DNA of 64,000 nucleotides from Phaeosaccion multiseriatum (GCA_965112735.1 OZ218952.1:4278001-4342000), one strand, 5' to 3'. Counted from the first letter of the stretch, positions 11,553 to 24,991 are shown. Notes: generated from the letters alone by a model not told the origin. Numbers and translations: made by a program.

Positions 11553-12133
11553 CCAGCTACTGTTCCGGATGCTCTTGCTACTGGTGATATTGCTTCTTCG
11601 CTCTGCTCCATTTAGCCAATTCCTGCTGCCTGCTGTTACAAAGTGATGGGAGACGATCATTTTTTATTTTATTTTTGTTTACAAAGTCTGAAACCGTAAA
11701 AAAAGCTGACCACAAGGGACAACGGGTCAGTGTGGGAGGAAAACCCCCAGACAAGCGAATGAAAAAACGTTCGAATGGGTCAGGTCCCTCCTCCAGTTTG
11801 TACTGGTAGAGAAAGCAGAGGGTGCGCCCGTGGGTGGACAGGTCCGTGCGAGAGGCAGCCCATTCTCCTTCTCCCTCTCTCCAGGCCCAGTTTTCGGGCG
11901 TCCGACCTACCTACCGACGAAACCCACACAGACAGGAGCGGGCACGACCGCTCCGCAGCCCAGGCCGGGGCCTGAAAGGGCCTGAAAGGGTGCCTTGCTA
12001 GACATGCTTCTGGTCCAAGACCATCGCTTTGTAGCGAGCGAATGCGATTATCACTCTGTAGCTGAGTGATCGAGATAAAAAGTCAGAGAATACCGGCCGC
12101 GTGTGCCACCAACGGTAAACACACCCAGTGTGT
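11553..12133. other. Spacer between the RCC1-type gene and the PPR pseudogene
   Basis: Probable promoter side of the minus-strand RCC1-type gene and 3' flank of the pseudogene. Apart from a short stretch near 11,890-11,910 that resembles the flank of the intact PPR array, I see no gene or clear signal. Confidence 0.5.
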
Positions 12134-13350
12134 CTACTCCCCTCCACCGACCCGCATCACCACCCTCCCCGGGTTACGCTCATCTTCCCATACTTCGAGG
12201 CCCTGCCTCTCGTGCAAATAGGCCAGCACCACGGGCTTGAGAACGCTGACCCCGTCCCTACTGTCTCGGCCTCGGCCGGTGATGACTTTGATCTCAGCCC
12301 CCCGCCTTCGCCTCTGAGAGCACGTGACGAAGCGCTGCCTTGCTCGTTCCCCTGGTGAAGTCGTGCAAGTCCATATCCTGTCCCAGTTTCTTCCAGTGTG
12401 TGAAGACCCCTTGCGACACGGCCTTTCGTACAGCTCGTCAGCAGCCTCCTGCAAAGATTCAATGGTAGCTGTGTAGGTGATTTGATCGGGGGCAAACCCT
12501 TGCTCCTTCATCTCACTGAAGAGCTTCAAGGCCTCCACGTGGTTGTTGCCACATGCAGTGATGACTGCGTTATAGCTGATCACATTAAGCTTCAGTCCTA
12601 CCGCCTAAATCTCAAAGAGCTTCAGGGCCTCCACGTGGTTGTTGTCGTTGCCACATGCAGTAATGGCTGCACTGTAGCTGATCATATCAGGCTTGAGTCC
12701 TACGTCCTTCATCTCCTTTAAGAGCTTCAGGGCCTCCACGTGGTTGTCGTTGCCACATGCACTAATGGCTGCACTGTAGCTGATCACATTTGGCCTGAAT
12801 CCTACCCCCCTCATCTCTTTGAGAAGTTCAGGGCCTCCACGTGGTTGTTGTGGTTGCCACATGCAGTAATGGCTGCACAATAGCTCATCACATCAGGCTT
12901 GAGTCCTACGCCTTCATCTCATTCAACAGCTTCACGGCCTCCACTGGTTGTTGTCGTTGCCACATGCGGTACTGGTTTCATTGTAGCAGTGCCGATTTGG
13001 CTTGAGTCGTACCGTCTTCAGCTCACTGAAGAGCTTCATGGCCTGGGTACATTCTCGCCAGCTCTGCTACACGCCGTGGTGATAATTTTCTGAAGGAACT
13101 CCCTTCATCTCCCAAGGTCTCCACGTGGGTCTTACCGTTGGCTCACGCGGTAATGACTGAGTTATAGCTGTGCTCATATGGCTCAATGTCTTTCTTCTTC
13201 ATCTCTTCCAGAAGTATCAAAGCGCCAAAAAATGAAGCGCGGAAGTCACAGCATTGAGACAGTACAGATCGGGCTGCAGGCCCTCTAGCCGTGCGCGTTC
13301 CAGAGTAGGCACCACCCTATTCCAGTCCTTGGTTGCACCCTGAGCTTGGA
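12134..13350 (-). pseudogene. Decayed PPR-SMR gene
   Basis: The minus strand carries the remains of a protein closely related to the four intact PPR-SMR genes at 43.7-54 kb. It has the N-terminal element (...LGATKDWNRV, near 13,320), several repeats of the type NVISYSAAITACGNDNNHVEALKL, and the C-terminal SMR piece EIKVITGRGR...DGVSVLKP followed by NPGRVVMRV. The frame is broken. There is a stop in place of a KEMK element near 12,605, at least one frameshift between 12,360 and 12,430 (the DLHDFTRGTSKAAL segment is in another frame from the SMR end), and further shifts beyond 12,880. It is about 31 kb from the array, so it is a dispersed copy or a remnant of an older array. Confidence 0.88.
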
Positions 13351-13495
13351 TCCCTCGCTTGTAGCAGGACACACACAAAAAACTTGGCGACCACGATCTG
13401 CAGGTGGTTCTTCAACCCGGGGGGGCTTGCCCCCCCCTCTTTTCTACTGCTCTGAAGCGAGAAGCGACACGGTCAGAACGCCCTACAGCTGCAGC

Positions 13496-14672
13496 ATGGA
13501 GGACGAGACGCCTTTATCGCAGCAGTTGCTCTGGCTGGGGCTGTGGCTCTCAAACAACATTGCGGTCACGCTGCTGAACAAGGCGAGTAGAGTGGGATGA
13601 AGGAGGGAGGGGAGGAGGAGAGGAAGAAAAGAAGGCAAGGGAGGGAGGGAGGACCAGCAAGTGAGGGGCTCGTGCATCCTGGTCCTCTAGTCCAGCCGTG
13701 TACTCATGCCCCCCATTCCCTCGGTTCCCTAACGATCTCTCTCTGTTCTCTTCCGTCCCCCTCCCACGATACCACCCGCCACACTCCAGGCCAGCTTTTC
13801 CAAGGTAGACTTTAACTACCCCTTTGTGCTGAGCGCCGCCCACATGCTATGTAACTGGATCGGAACCTACGTCTACATTGCACTCAGTCCCGATGCGCCT
13901 ATTCGGAAGAAACTGGACGCCAAGGGCCATCGAACCATTTTTCTCTTCAGCTTCGTCTTCTCGGCGAATATCGCAATCGGCAATGTCAGCCTTCAGTACG
14001 TCAGCGTAGCCTTCAATCAGGTACGATAGAGGTGAAAGAAGGGAAGCAAATGGGCGGGGAAGAAAGAGTCCCACCTGCTCGAACGGACATTGGGCGGGCA
14101 GGGATGAGTGCCTGCCTCGCATGTCGGAGAAGAGGCCAGGAGGAAAACCAAAAGTACGACAAGTAGTACCACCCGTAGATTATTTGAGAGATTCTTACAA
14201 GCACCTTCTCTCTTGGACAGGTCCCTTCCTCCCTCTCTAGGCCCATATACAGCGCGCACACACACATACGAGAGAGAGGGAGAGGGAGAATTCATCCCTA
14301 TTCTCCCACACACAAACACATACACACACACAGAGAGAGAGAAAGAATTCATCCCTGTTATCCGTTCAATCTGTCCCACTCAAAGCAAATTGCGTTTTTA
14401 ATACTGCTGCCCCACCCCACCCCCCAACCCCTCCCTTGTGTTTCCTTGCCTTACTACAGGTCATGCGAGCCCTAGTTGCGGCTGTGGTAATGCTCATCGG
14501 GTGGATGTTCTTCGGCAAGAGCCACTCTTTCCAGCGCAAACTGAGCATTCTGCCCGTGGTCGTAGGTGTGGCAATGGCCTGCTTTGGAGAGATGAGCTTC
14601 ACCAGCCTCGGCTTCTTCTTTACGGTTCTGTGTGTTCTCCTGGCCGCTCTCAAGGTATGCGTACACGTACGT

Positions 14673-14711
<39 letters not shown>

Positions 14712-15549
14712 GGTTTTGCACAGTATGTTGAACGATTCAAAGAGGCGCTCTCAAGCTTTTCTGTGTATCACTTCCGGCCTATATATTTGTGGTGGGAAAA
14801 GTGCTGGTACGGTCCAGAGAAAAGCGTTACAGCCACCCTCACATTGTTCCTCCACGCTCCTCCCCTCCCCTCTCCCATGCTTTTCTTTCGTCCCCTCCCG
14901 TCTCATGTCCCCTCCACCCTTTTCCCCTCCCTCCCCTCTACCCTCTCCTCTCCTCCCGTCCCCTCTCTCTCCCCTCCCCTCTCCTCTGTCCTCCCCTACT
15001 TTCCTCCGGGCCTCTCTTCTCCCCCCCTGTACACCCCCTCCCCCCTTCATTAAGGTGGTGCTTTCTGGAGAGATGTTAACGGGCGACATTAAGCTCCATC
15101 CTATGGACCTCCTTGGCCGTATGGCGCCCTTGGCCTTCTTTGAAATCTTTACCATCGCCCTTCTCAAGGGGGAGGTGATGGAAGTGGCGAGGAACTGGGA
15201 AGCCATCACTCACTCGGGCGCCTTTGTGGTGGTGGTGACCGGTGCAGTCTTGTCTTTCACACTCAACGTGTGCAGTTTGCAGGCGAACCGATTGACGTCG
15301 CCACTGACCTTGACCATTTGCGCCAATGTGAAGCAAGTGCTACTAATCGCGTTGGGGGCTCTTGTCTTTGCGACGCCCGTGTCTGGGCTCAACGCTCTGG
15401 GTATTGCCGTGGTGGTGCTGGGGTCGATGCGGTATAGCCAAGTATCTTTTCAGGAACAGCACGTCTTGTCAGGGAGGGGCGGAGGAGGGGGCTCCCCCAT
15501 TCCTACGCACCTCCCCCCCCCTCAGGGCCCATCCTCATCCTCGTCATGA
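13496..15549 (+). CDS. Triose-phosphate/nucleotide-sugar transporter family protein (TPT, SLC35-like)
   Basis: Four exons: 13496-13582, 13790-14020, 14460-14654, 15055-15549, all phase 0, giving 335 residues, a normal size for the family. It is very hydrophobic with eight to ten predicted membrane segments. Family marks include the early LLNKASFSKVDFNYPFVLSA stretch (N-K followed by F-x-YP), VAFNQVMRA, and the C-terminal region ANRLTSPLTLTICANVKQV...VSGLNALGIAVVVLGS. Members exchange phosphorylated C3-C6 compounds or nucleotide sugars across plastid or Golgi/ER membranes; the substrate cannot be read from the sequence. I see no N-terminal plastid leader, since only about 10 residues precede the first membrane segment, so Golgi/ER is more likely. 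Intron 1 starts with GC rather than GT (AAG|gcgagt). The C-terminus ends in a Pro/Ser-rich tail without a clear retrieval signal. Confidence 0.85.
14675..14708. repeat. (GT)n in transporter intron 3
   Basis: About 16 GT units shortly after the donor of the third exon; a long CT-rich stretch fills the rest of the intron up to 15054. Confidence 0.9.
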
Positions 15550-16824
15550 AAAGGCAGGGTGGGGAGCCCAGAGCCAAGAACCTTTGGCATCAAGGGCAAG
15601 GCGGAACCTTTGGCATAAGAGAGCATGGTGCGAACGTGACCCGCACCGTTGCTGAGAAGGCACCACCTGGTCTGCCTCGCCTCTCGCTGCGTTGGTGCAG
15701 ATGGAAACACACGGTAATGCCACACTGTGCAAGCGCTCGGACTGGGCTCTTATGTGCCCGCTGATGAGGGTTGCTTTGATCAATTGTTTCTGCCGGCAGC
15801 TTCGAGGGCGAGGGCACTACGTCTTGGGTGGCGGTGTGTGTGTGCGTGTGTGTGGGGGGGGTGGGGAGGCAGGAAAAGGGTGACCGGACCCCGCTCCCGT
15901 TCGAGATTTCCCACCCGCTGGTCCGGAGAAGTGTTCGTATGTATTGATTGGCCTTTGCTTCGGAGCAGCCTGCTGGATGAAGCTGTTGTTTCGACAGGCT
16001 TTGTAGGCACGTGGAGCTGTTTCGAGTTTCGAGAGGCCGTGGTCGATGGCAGACGATGGCAGAGATGGTGGGGGTCCGGCAGATGACGCAGATCACGGCG
16101 CAATTATGCATGTTGAAGCCCAGGGGCTCTGGAACCCTGCTTACTTCGCTTGAAGCAGAGAGTGCCGCCTGACAGCAGGCAGAGGCAACAGCAGCAGTTG
16201 GTGATACAGGAGCAGCAGGTGGCGCGGACGAAGAGAAAGCTGCCCCAAGTCCCAGATAGCAGCGGGCGGGGGCGGCCGGCCAGGGCAAGGGGAGGAGCGA
16301 GGAGCGAGGCAGAAGCACCAGCCAACAACCACCACCCGGTCTGAATTCAGAAGGAGCGATAGGCGTCAGTCTAGCAAAAGTACGACTTTTCACAGCCATG
16401 GCGCAACAACTTCAAAGGGAGGAACGGGCCGGGGACAGCAAGCCCAGGGGTCTTTGCCCTAGACTATCCCGCCCGGCGCCGTGCTCCCCCTTTGTTGGTT
16501 GTGGATGTGTTTATCTGTCACAAGACACCTAGTAGCCACTCACATCTCCAGTAAAGGGGGTGTTTCCCTGTAGTAGGCAGGCGGTGGCGAGGCAGCAACC
16601 GGGAGGCAGGCCAAGGTAGATCGACCGGAAGATCAGAAGAGGAGGGGGAATGAGGAGTGGGCAGGGAAGCAAGGGAATGAGAGAAGAGTATCAATGAGAG
16701 AGTAAGGAGCATTGATGCTTCGGCATTGCTTGCAGCAGGTCACGCTTAACGCTGCAGAACGTCTCCAATAGGTGCAGTACGTGTAGCTTCATTCATTCGC
16801 TACAGCTTCATCATGTGTCCGGCA
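15550..16824. other. Spacer between convergent transporter and channel genes
   Basis: Both flanking genes end here. It holds a (GT)-rich stretch near 15,835-15,860, a short direct repeat with AACCTTTGGCAT near 15,580 and 15,606, and one copy of a 17-bp interspersed motif at 16194-16210. A minus-strand open frame (15590-16399) has no recognisable domain and is probably fortuitous. Confidence 0.5.
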
Positions 16825-19476
16825 TTATCGCGCCAGAGGAGGAGGCGGAGGAAAAGAGGAGGGCGACGAGGAGGCTCTCGGCCGCTCCTCCTCCTCCTCC
16901 TGCTGCTGCTGCTGCTGCTCCTTTTCCTCCTCCTCCTCCTCCTCCCCGTCCTCTCGCAGACGTTGCTGCTGCTCCCACCTGATGCACAGGACAGGCCACG
17001 TAGTGGCAACAGCAGGGACAGGGGCAGAGGCAGGGGCAGAGGCAGGGGCAGGAGATGACAGAGATTCAGGTTTCCGAGAGGTAGAGACTGAGGGACACTA
17101 TTCCCACATGTATTCCCTCTGTGAGATGAGAGAGAGGCACATATACATCGCGAGAGGCCCACACACACAGATAGAGAGAGCACGTCTACTACCTTGCTTA
17201 GAGAGAGAGAGAGAGAGAGAGCCACACCTTACCTCGCTGACAGACTGTTCTCCACGACCCTGAGCGTGGCTTCCAACTGCACAAGCTCCTCTGCCGTTAT
17301 ACCCTCGCGCAGCCCGCGTCTGAAGGGCGTGCGTGTGTGTGTGATGTGATGTTACAGAGCGGTGTAAAAGGAAAGAGGTCAGCTCGGATTGTCTCCTTGA
17401 CGTCCCCGTCAAACGGAGGCACTACATTCCACATGTTCTTTATGCCTGGTCTTCTCCCTCTAGAGGCAGCAGCAGCTATGGAAGCAACACTAGCTGCAGC
17501 AGTACCAGGAGCAACAAGGGCAGCAGCCGCTCTGAACCACACATCCTTCGTCGCTCTCGCCCCTCCCCCCCTCCCTCCCTTCTCCAACATGGTGCCCCAC
17601 CCTCACTCACCCCCTCCCTCCGCCTCCTCACTCACTCACCCACTCACTCACTCACTCACTCACTCACTCACGCACTCACTCACTCACTCACTCAACTCTC
17701 TCCCTCCCTCCCTTACTCACTCACTCACTCACTCACTCACTCACCTGAACATATCCTCAGCGTTGAGGCCGGTCTGCTGCAGTTTGAGTAGAGACTCGCC
17801 CTTGCCTAGGCTCCATCCTCCGGACCCTACTGAGGCCGAGCCCGAGAACGAACCAAGGCCAGAGCCGCCACCAGAAGCACCAGTAGCATCAAACGAGGGC
17901 CTCCCCTGGACAAAGCCTCCGCCGCCTCCTCCTCCTCCTCCACCACCACCACCACCACCACCACCACCACCACCACCACAATCACCACTGAAGCTGCCGA
18001 TGACCCTGCTTTCGCCGCCTTCGGGGAGCTCTCCCCGGAGGCTACGCTCGAGTATGTATGTGCACACGTACAAGAGCAAGGAGGGGCACAGAGAAAACCA
18101 GCAGTAAGAGGAGTAGAGTCAGCGCGAAGGAGTGGAACAGAGACGGGAGCAAGCAAGAGCAAGACGACCATCGACAACATAAGTCGACTGACACTACACA
18201 CCTGCTGAGGGAGGAGTAGGACTGGTTGACGTTTCCGTGACTGCCCTGCCTGTGACCACGGTCTTGCCGCTGCTGCCCCTGCTCCTCCTCCTGCTGCTGC
18301 TGTATCACCAACTGCTGCCCATTCGTCATTCTTGATTGCCTCTCTGCGTCCTGCAGGCTCTTATGCGTGACGCGGAAGCCCTCAATGACCACCCCCACCT
18401 GACGTAAGGGTACGTAAGTCAGTCAGTCAGTCAGTCAGCAAGGCAGTAAGGCAGTGAGATTGTCTGTTTGCGTCGGCAGTTTATGGCCATCATCCACGAG
18501 TGAGACTCACCAACACGTCCAGGAAGATGGTGCAACAGAGGAGCATGTACACCACAAAGTACAGCGCGTACCAGCGGTTGTTACCGAGCTGTGCACACGA
18601 GATGGCACCAGACGGATTGAGGGGGAGGTGGGGAGATGGCACCAGACGGATAGAGGGGGAGGAGGTGGGGAGATGGCGGGAGAGCCACAGGCGAGGGGAG
18701 GCCAGTCAGCACTTTCTCTTAAGAAAGACCAAACAGGTGCAAGCAAGAAGGCACCACAGAATCGTCTCGTCGAGGAGAGTGGAGTGGAGGGGGTGGAGCG
18801 AAGAGGAGTACCACGTCAAAATGTTAGGGTAAAGCACTTACCACGTCAATGTAAGGGTAAAGCATGTCGTTCCAGTTGTTGGTGACGGTGAGGAAGAAGA
18901 GGCTGAGCATCGCCTGAGGGATTGTCTCAAAGTTGAAGAGGTGCAGCATTGAGTCATCCTCCGGCCGCGCCCCTGGAGGGAGGGAGAATGGAGAGAGAGA
19001 GAGAGAGAGAGAAAGAGATGATGAAGAGAGAGGGAGAGGGAGAGGGAACGAAGACAAAGAGCAGATAGAGAGATCAGAGAAGAGGGGCATACAGAAAGAG
19101 AGAGAGACGGAGAGGTCGAAAGAGAGAGAGAGAAGAGAACGGGTGAGAGAGAGAGAGGGAGATAGAGATAAGGAAGGAAGAGGCAGGGGCAGGGGAGCAG
19201 GGGCAGCGATCAGAAAGCTACGCGTTAGGGGGGGGAGAGGTGAGGGGGCCTTCGTCGTTGAAGAGGTCGTTTCGAGTTATACCTTTGAAGAGGCGCATTC
19301 CGACGACGGCCCACGAGAAGGACACGCTGAAGTAGAGCAGGAGGAGTTGCGACAGCATGGGGAAGACGATGGACAGGCAGTTGGACAGCCGCCGGAGGGG
19401 GCCAAACACGAGTATCAATCTGGCGGGAGGGGAGCGGGGGGGGGGGACATGGCAGGTGTATGGGCAGGCAGGTACG

Positions 19477-19515
<39 letters not shown>

Positions 19516-22500
19516 ACAAAGGAAGCAGTTCCCTCCCTTCCCTCCTCTCCCCTCCCCTCCCCTCCCCTTCACCTCACCTGAGTACCCTGAATGCCCTCGG
19601 GAGCTCCAACACATCCTCGACCAGAGACCTCGTCACATCGCTGGGGACGGCATTCACCAGCCCAGCCGCCAGGAAGTTCACGGCAAGAGCGGGTAGGGAG
19701 GTGCATGCGATGAAGAGGTCGAGAGCGTTCCACAGAGAGCGGCGGCAGAAGCCGAGGGGGCCATCGTGGGCAATGAGACGAACGCCAATCTCCAGGGTGT
19801 ACAGCAGCTGGGGGAGGGGGTGGGGTAGTGGAGTGAGGATGATGATGATGATGAGGAGGATGATGAGGATGAGGATGAGGATGAGGATGAGGAGGAGGAG
19901 GAGGAGGAGGAGGAGGAGGAGGAGGAGGAGGAGGAGGAGGAGGAGGAGGAGGAGGAGGAGGGGTACATATGGGCGAGTAGGGGTCAATCGTCCTCTTTCA
20001 CTCGTTTCCTTTCCGTGCCTTCCCTCTGCACATCAGACACTCACTCACACACACACTCACGCACTTACTGACTTGATCACTTACCAGCGCCACCGCTTCA
20101 TACACCTGCTGAGTCATGACCGCTCTGCACATCGGGCTGAAGGGGGCACCCCCCCCGACGCATCGGGAGAAGGTGAGCTGCGTTGGAGAGAGAGAGAGAG
20201 AGAGGAGGAGGGGAAAGAGAAGGGGGGAGGGAGGGGGGAAGGGAGGGAGCGGGGGAGAGAGAGAAGGGAGGGGGGGGAGGGAGGGAGGGAGGGAGGCAGG
20301 GGCTCAGAGAGGGATGGATACCTATGGATACGGAAAGAAGGGGCGAAGGCAGGGAAGGAAGGGCAGGAAAGGAAGGGCAGGGAAGGAAGGGCAAGTACGA
20401 GAATGGAATCGCGGCCGTCGCGTTGCTTTTCCCCTCCTTCTTACGTTCCTTTCTAACCCCACCTTCCTCGCCTTTCGCCCCCTCCTCCCCGCCCCTATTC
20501 TCCATCTGTGAGCGAATTCCCTCGTTCCACCACCACACCAACCCCACCCCACCCCACCCCACCTGCTTACCTGCTTGTCCTGACTCCAACTGACCGACAA
20601 GAGTGCCAGTACCAGCGTCAGCGCTTGACTCATCGTGGTGAACCAACGCTGATGCACAACAAGCCGGGCCTTGCGACGGAGGGGGGTGAGAGGAGGAGGG
20701 ATAGGGTTTCCGCCTTGGCTCTTGCCAATACCCCATCTTCCTCCTCCTCCTCCTCCTCCTCCCTCTGATGAGGATCCTGATTCTGATCTTGATCCCAACG
20801 GGTCGGGGGTTCTATTCCTGCCCTCTCTTCTCCCAGCAACGCAACGCCGACACAGGAAAGTACCACACAATCACACACACACACACAAGTAAGGTTCACA
20901 AGTATCCAGAGCTGCTTGGGTAAACTCCAACCCCCAACTTACCCCGGGGGGTCTGCGGAGGAGAAGTCCATAGGGCCGTGCTTAGATGGGACCTTCCTTT
21001 GTACATAGCGCCGCGCCTGACACCAGGCCACAGACACAGATCGGGTAGAGCCATAGCAGTTGGTCATACAGCAGCGGCGAAACAACATATAGATTCCAAG
21101 TAAGTGAGTGAGCAAGTATGTTCACTGCATCTCAGTATGTCAGCAAGTGAGTGTATAAGTCCATGCATCCATCTTACCCAATGCAGCACGTCTGCGAGCT
21201 GTAAGAACCCGTCGATGCTCATGACCCCATCCGAGTCCTTCTCCGAGTGCTCCCACAGCGTCTCCGCCTGATGATGTAACGCCCCCCCCCCCCCCGAATA
21301 GAGTAGCAGGCAGGCAGAACAGAGCAGAGTAGAGCAATGTTAGAGCAGATGTAGAGCAGAGGAGGGGAAGAGACAAGAGAGTAAAGTAATGTTAGAGCAG
21401 AGGAGAGGAGGAGAGAAGAGAGTAAAGCAATGTTAGAGCAGATGCAGAGCAGAGGAGAGGAGGAGAGAAGAGAGTAAAGCAATGTTAGAGCAGATGTAGA
21501 GCTGAGGAGAGGAGGAGAGAAGAGAGTAAAGCAATGTTAGAGCAGATGTAGAGCTGAGGAGAGGAGGAGAGAAGAGAGTAAAGCAATGTTAGAGCAGATG
21601 TAGAGCAGAGGAGAGGAGGAGAGAAGAGAGTAGAGCAGATGTTAGAGCAGAGGAGAGGAGGAGACAAGAGAGTAAAGCAATGTTAGAGCAGATGCAGAGC
21701 AGAGGAGAGGAGAAGAGAAAGGAGGAGAGAAGAGAGTAGAGCAATGTTAGAGCAGATGTTACAGCAGAGGAGAGGAGGAGACTGAGGAGAGGAGGAGAGA
21801 CGAGAGTGTCCTCTATGTGCCATCGGAACTGCTCGCCTTGTAGGGCCGTGCAGACCAATCGCACGAAGGTCCTTGTTTTTTTAATGCCCCATCCACTGCC
21901 ATCCCCTCATGAACTCCTCCATCCACTGCCATCCATCCCCTACACCACAGGAACTGACTCGCCTTGAATGCCCTATCCTCCTTGCTTGTGTGCGAGGGGA
22001 GGGCCATACAGAGCAATCGCACGAAGTTGTCCTTATTGATGCCCCGCAGGCCTTCGTCATCCACAATGTAGTACGCAGCCAGGAGGGCCTTGCGTGCCTT
22101 GTAGAGTAGAGATCGACATAAGACATCGACACAGTGCGGTGAGGTGAGTGTAGTTTAGTGTGTTGAAGGAAGGAGAGGCGAGTGTGAGGTGAGTGAGGTG
22201 AGGTGAGGTGAGGTGAGGTGAGGTGAGGTGAGGTGAGGTGAGGTGAGAGGTGAGGTGAGGTGAGGTGAGGTGAGGTGAGGTGAGGTGAGGTGAGGTGAGG
22301 TGAGGTGAGGTGAGGTGAGGTGAGGTGAGGTGAGGTGAGGTGAGGTGAGGTGAGGTGCGGAGAGTGTGAGGTGAGGTGAGATGAGGGGGAGACGGGGGGG
22401 GGTTGAGATGAACAGAGGGCGAAACACAAAGCGAAGCACGAGCATAGCATTCTGACTCCTCCCTGCCTATTGACCATTGCTTTACCACTACATTTTCCAC

Positions 22501-22993
22501 TGCGTGGCCTTTGCTTGACCTTTGCTTGACCTCACCTTGGTATGCGAGCGCTCCACTTGCTTGCTGTGCCTGGTGGCGTAACTGTCGAGCACGATACCGA
22601 GCATGAGCGGCAGCACGACAACGATGAACACCACCACGAAGGACACGAAGAACGGGTATGCCACGTAAGGACGTTGCTCTGAGTACAAGTATAGACATAC
22701 ATACGGGTAGGGAGAAGACTGAGTTGCTGAGGTATACAGACAGACATACGGGTAGGGAGGGTTGAGGTACTGAGGTTTACAGAAATACAGAAATACAGAA
22801 ATACAGAAATACAGAAATACATACATACATACATACATACATACATACATACATACGGTTAGGAAGGTTTGAGCTATTGACGGAGGCGCTGGGTGAGTGA
22901 CTGAGTGACTGAATCACTCCCTCACGAACGTGCGCACACACACATACACACACTCGAGCCACACGCACCCGCACACACACACACACACGCACG

Positions 22994-23071
<78 letters not shown>

Positions 23072-23348
23072 GAAGGCAGGCTGTGCCGCCATGGGAAAGT
23101 TCTCTTCCGTGGTGAGGACATACAGCGTCAAGAGCGCGGGGCCGAAGGAGTTGAAGTTGTCGTTGGTGGGGCTGAAGCCCGACACCTGGTACCACCCATG
23201 TAGGCAAGGGAGGCGGGAACAGGGCAGGGCAGGGCAGAAGGAAGAGAGAGAGATAGAGAGAGAGGGAGGGATGATCGCGTACACCGAGAGGGGGAACGGT
23301 AGGGAGTGTGGATGGCTACTCAAGCACGTCGTTGTATATATATAATAG

Positions 23349-23415
<67 letters not shown>

Positions 23416-24957
23416 GTGATTGACAGATTGATTGACTGATGATACAGTGACTGAGTAAACCTACCTGTTCGTCGTTGAAAAGGCCAACACCCAATACGCT
23501 GTAGAACGTGAGCACCACGGCTCCGAGCAGGAGGATATCCCTCGTGCTTGCGATGGTGCGAAGGACGTTGGAGAACACTCGGCGGAGCACCTCCAGCTAC
23601 TCAGTAGGTGGGCGTTAGGGTGGGGGTGGGGGGTGCGTAGGTGGGTGGAAGGGGAACAGAGGAGACGGGAGGGAGAGAGGTACGTTAGGGAGGCCAATCA
23701 GAGAGCCAGCAAGAGAGCCTGGCAAGAGAGTCAGACAGAGCTGGAGAGAGTATCAGACCGAGAGCCAGACAGAGAGCCAGCAAGAGAGTCAGACAAAGCT
23801 GGACAGAGTATCAGACCGAGCGGGGACGGAGGAGGGCGGGTCCCATGTCCTTAACGTACCTGGGAGATGAGCATGTAGGGCCTCAAGAACTGGCTCATGA
23901 GCTGAATGTGGCACGCCTTCTCCATGTCCCTCGCCCTCGAGCCCGTTGCAAACACGAGCGCCAGGGCCATCACCCCGACCACAATCTGCATACGATACGT
24001 ACACAATTACGTAAGACAATACATAACGTTTCATTGCATACCACGTGGGATGGGTCAGAGCTTTGGGTCGAGAAGGGGAGGCACAGGTGGATGAATGGAT
24101 GGATAGGTGGATGGGTGGGTGGGTGGGTGGGTTGGTGGATAGGCTGCGAGACCTGTTAAGTCTTTTGCGTCCGTCATTTCGGCTCGGCTGACTGACCCAC
24201 CAACCCATTGACCGACTGACCGACTGACCGACCGACCGACCGCACCGCAGTATATATACCTGCGTCGCCGCCAGAGCCACAAAGGCGACGAACCACTTCT
24301 TATCCTTCATGACGGTCCTCCCATAGGCCACGCACGTGAGGCAGATATGTCCGACGTAGGCTGCCCAGATCAGGCACTTGGATAAGATCACCCACCGGGA
24401 GAAGGCGCACTCCCAGGTGGGTAGGATCATGTGAAACATTATGATGGCGCAGAGGATGGGCCTATAGATTGGGGCATGGTCACATCATCAGGCAGAAAGC
24501 AGGGTAGGTGCGTGTGTAGGTAGGTAAATAGTTAAAGTAAGGGGGGTAGGTAGGTAGGTAGGTGGGTAGGTAGGGAGGAGTGTAGGTGGGTAAGCTTTGA
24601 AGTAGAGAGGTAGAGGGTTCGTTTTTAAGTTTGCCAAACATGTACACAGGGATAGGTTTGGCGCGGTTATGGGCGGTCGAGAGGGAAATCCAATCCACAC
24701 ACAAGGGGAAGGGCACATAGTCAGAGCAGCACAAGGAAGGGAAGGGATGGGAGCGATGGCCCGTGTAGGTCGTGTTGTCTGATGGCAGCTTACGCACGTG
24801 TACATTCGGTGCTGTACAACGTCCAGCCACCACGTCTCCCTGTGTCTGAAGCTCTCGATGGCCGAGTCTACGTTGCGCCCTTCCATGGCGCAGGACACGA
24901 AGCGAGCCGCGAACTTGAGTCTGGAGGGCAGGGTATGTGTGTGTGCGTGTGCGTGTA

Positions 24958-24991
<34 letters not shown>

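Noticed and set aside
15590-16399. 269-residue minus-strand open frame
   Set aside because: No domain, Cys/Pro/Thr-rich composition from CAC and GCA repeats, and it lies beyond the stop of the channel gene.
17827-18201. Poly-Val frame through the Gly-run exon of the channel
   Set aside because: The Gly frame is the one that joins in phase to both neighbouring exons and to [10 protein letters not shown]; the Val frame does not.
20943-20952. Possible 10-nt exon of the channel gene (acceptor CCGCAG, donor GTAAGT)
   Set aside because: Including it breaks the frame into exon 20669-20563; skipping it keeps a continuous channel sequence.
21310-22378. Regularly spaced repeats that could suggest a CRISPR array
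   Set aside because: These are contiguous tandem repeats without unique spacers, in an intron of a eukaryotic gene.
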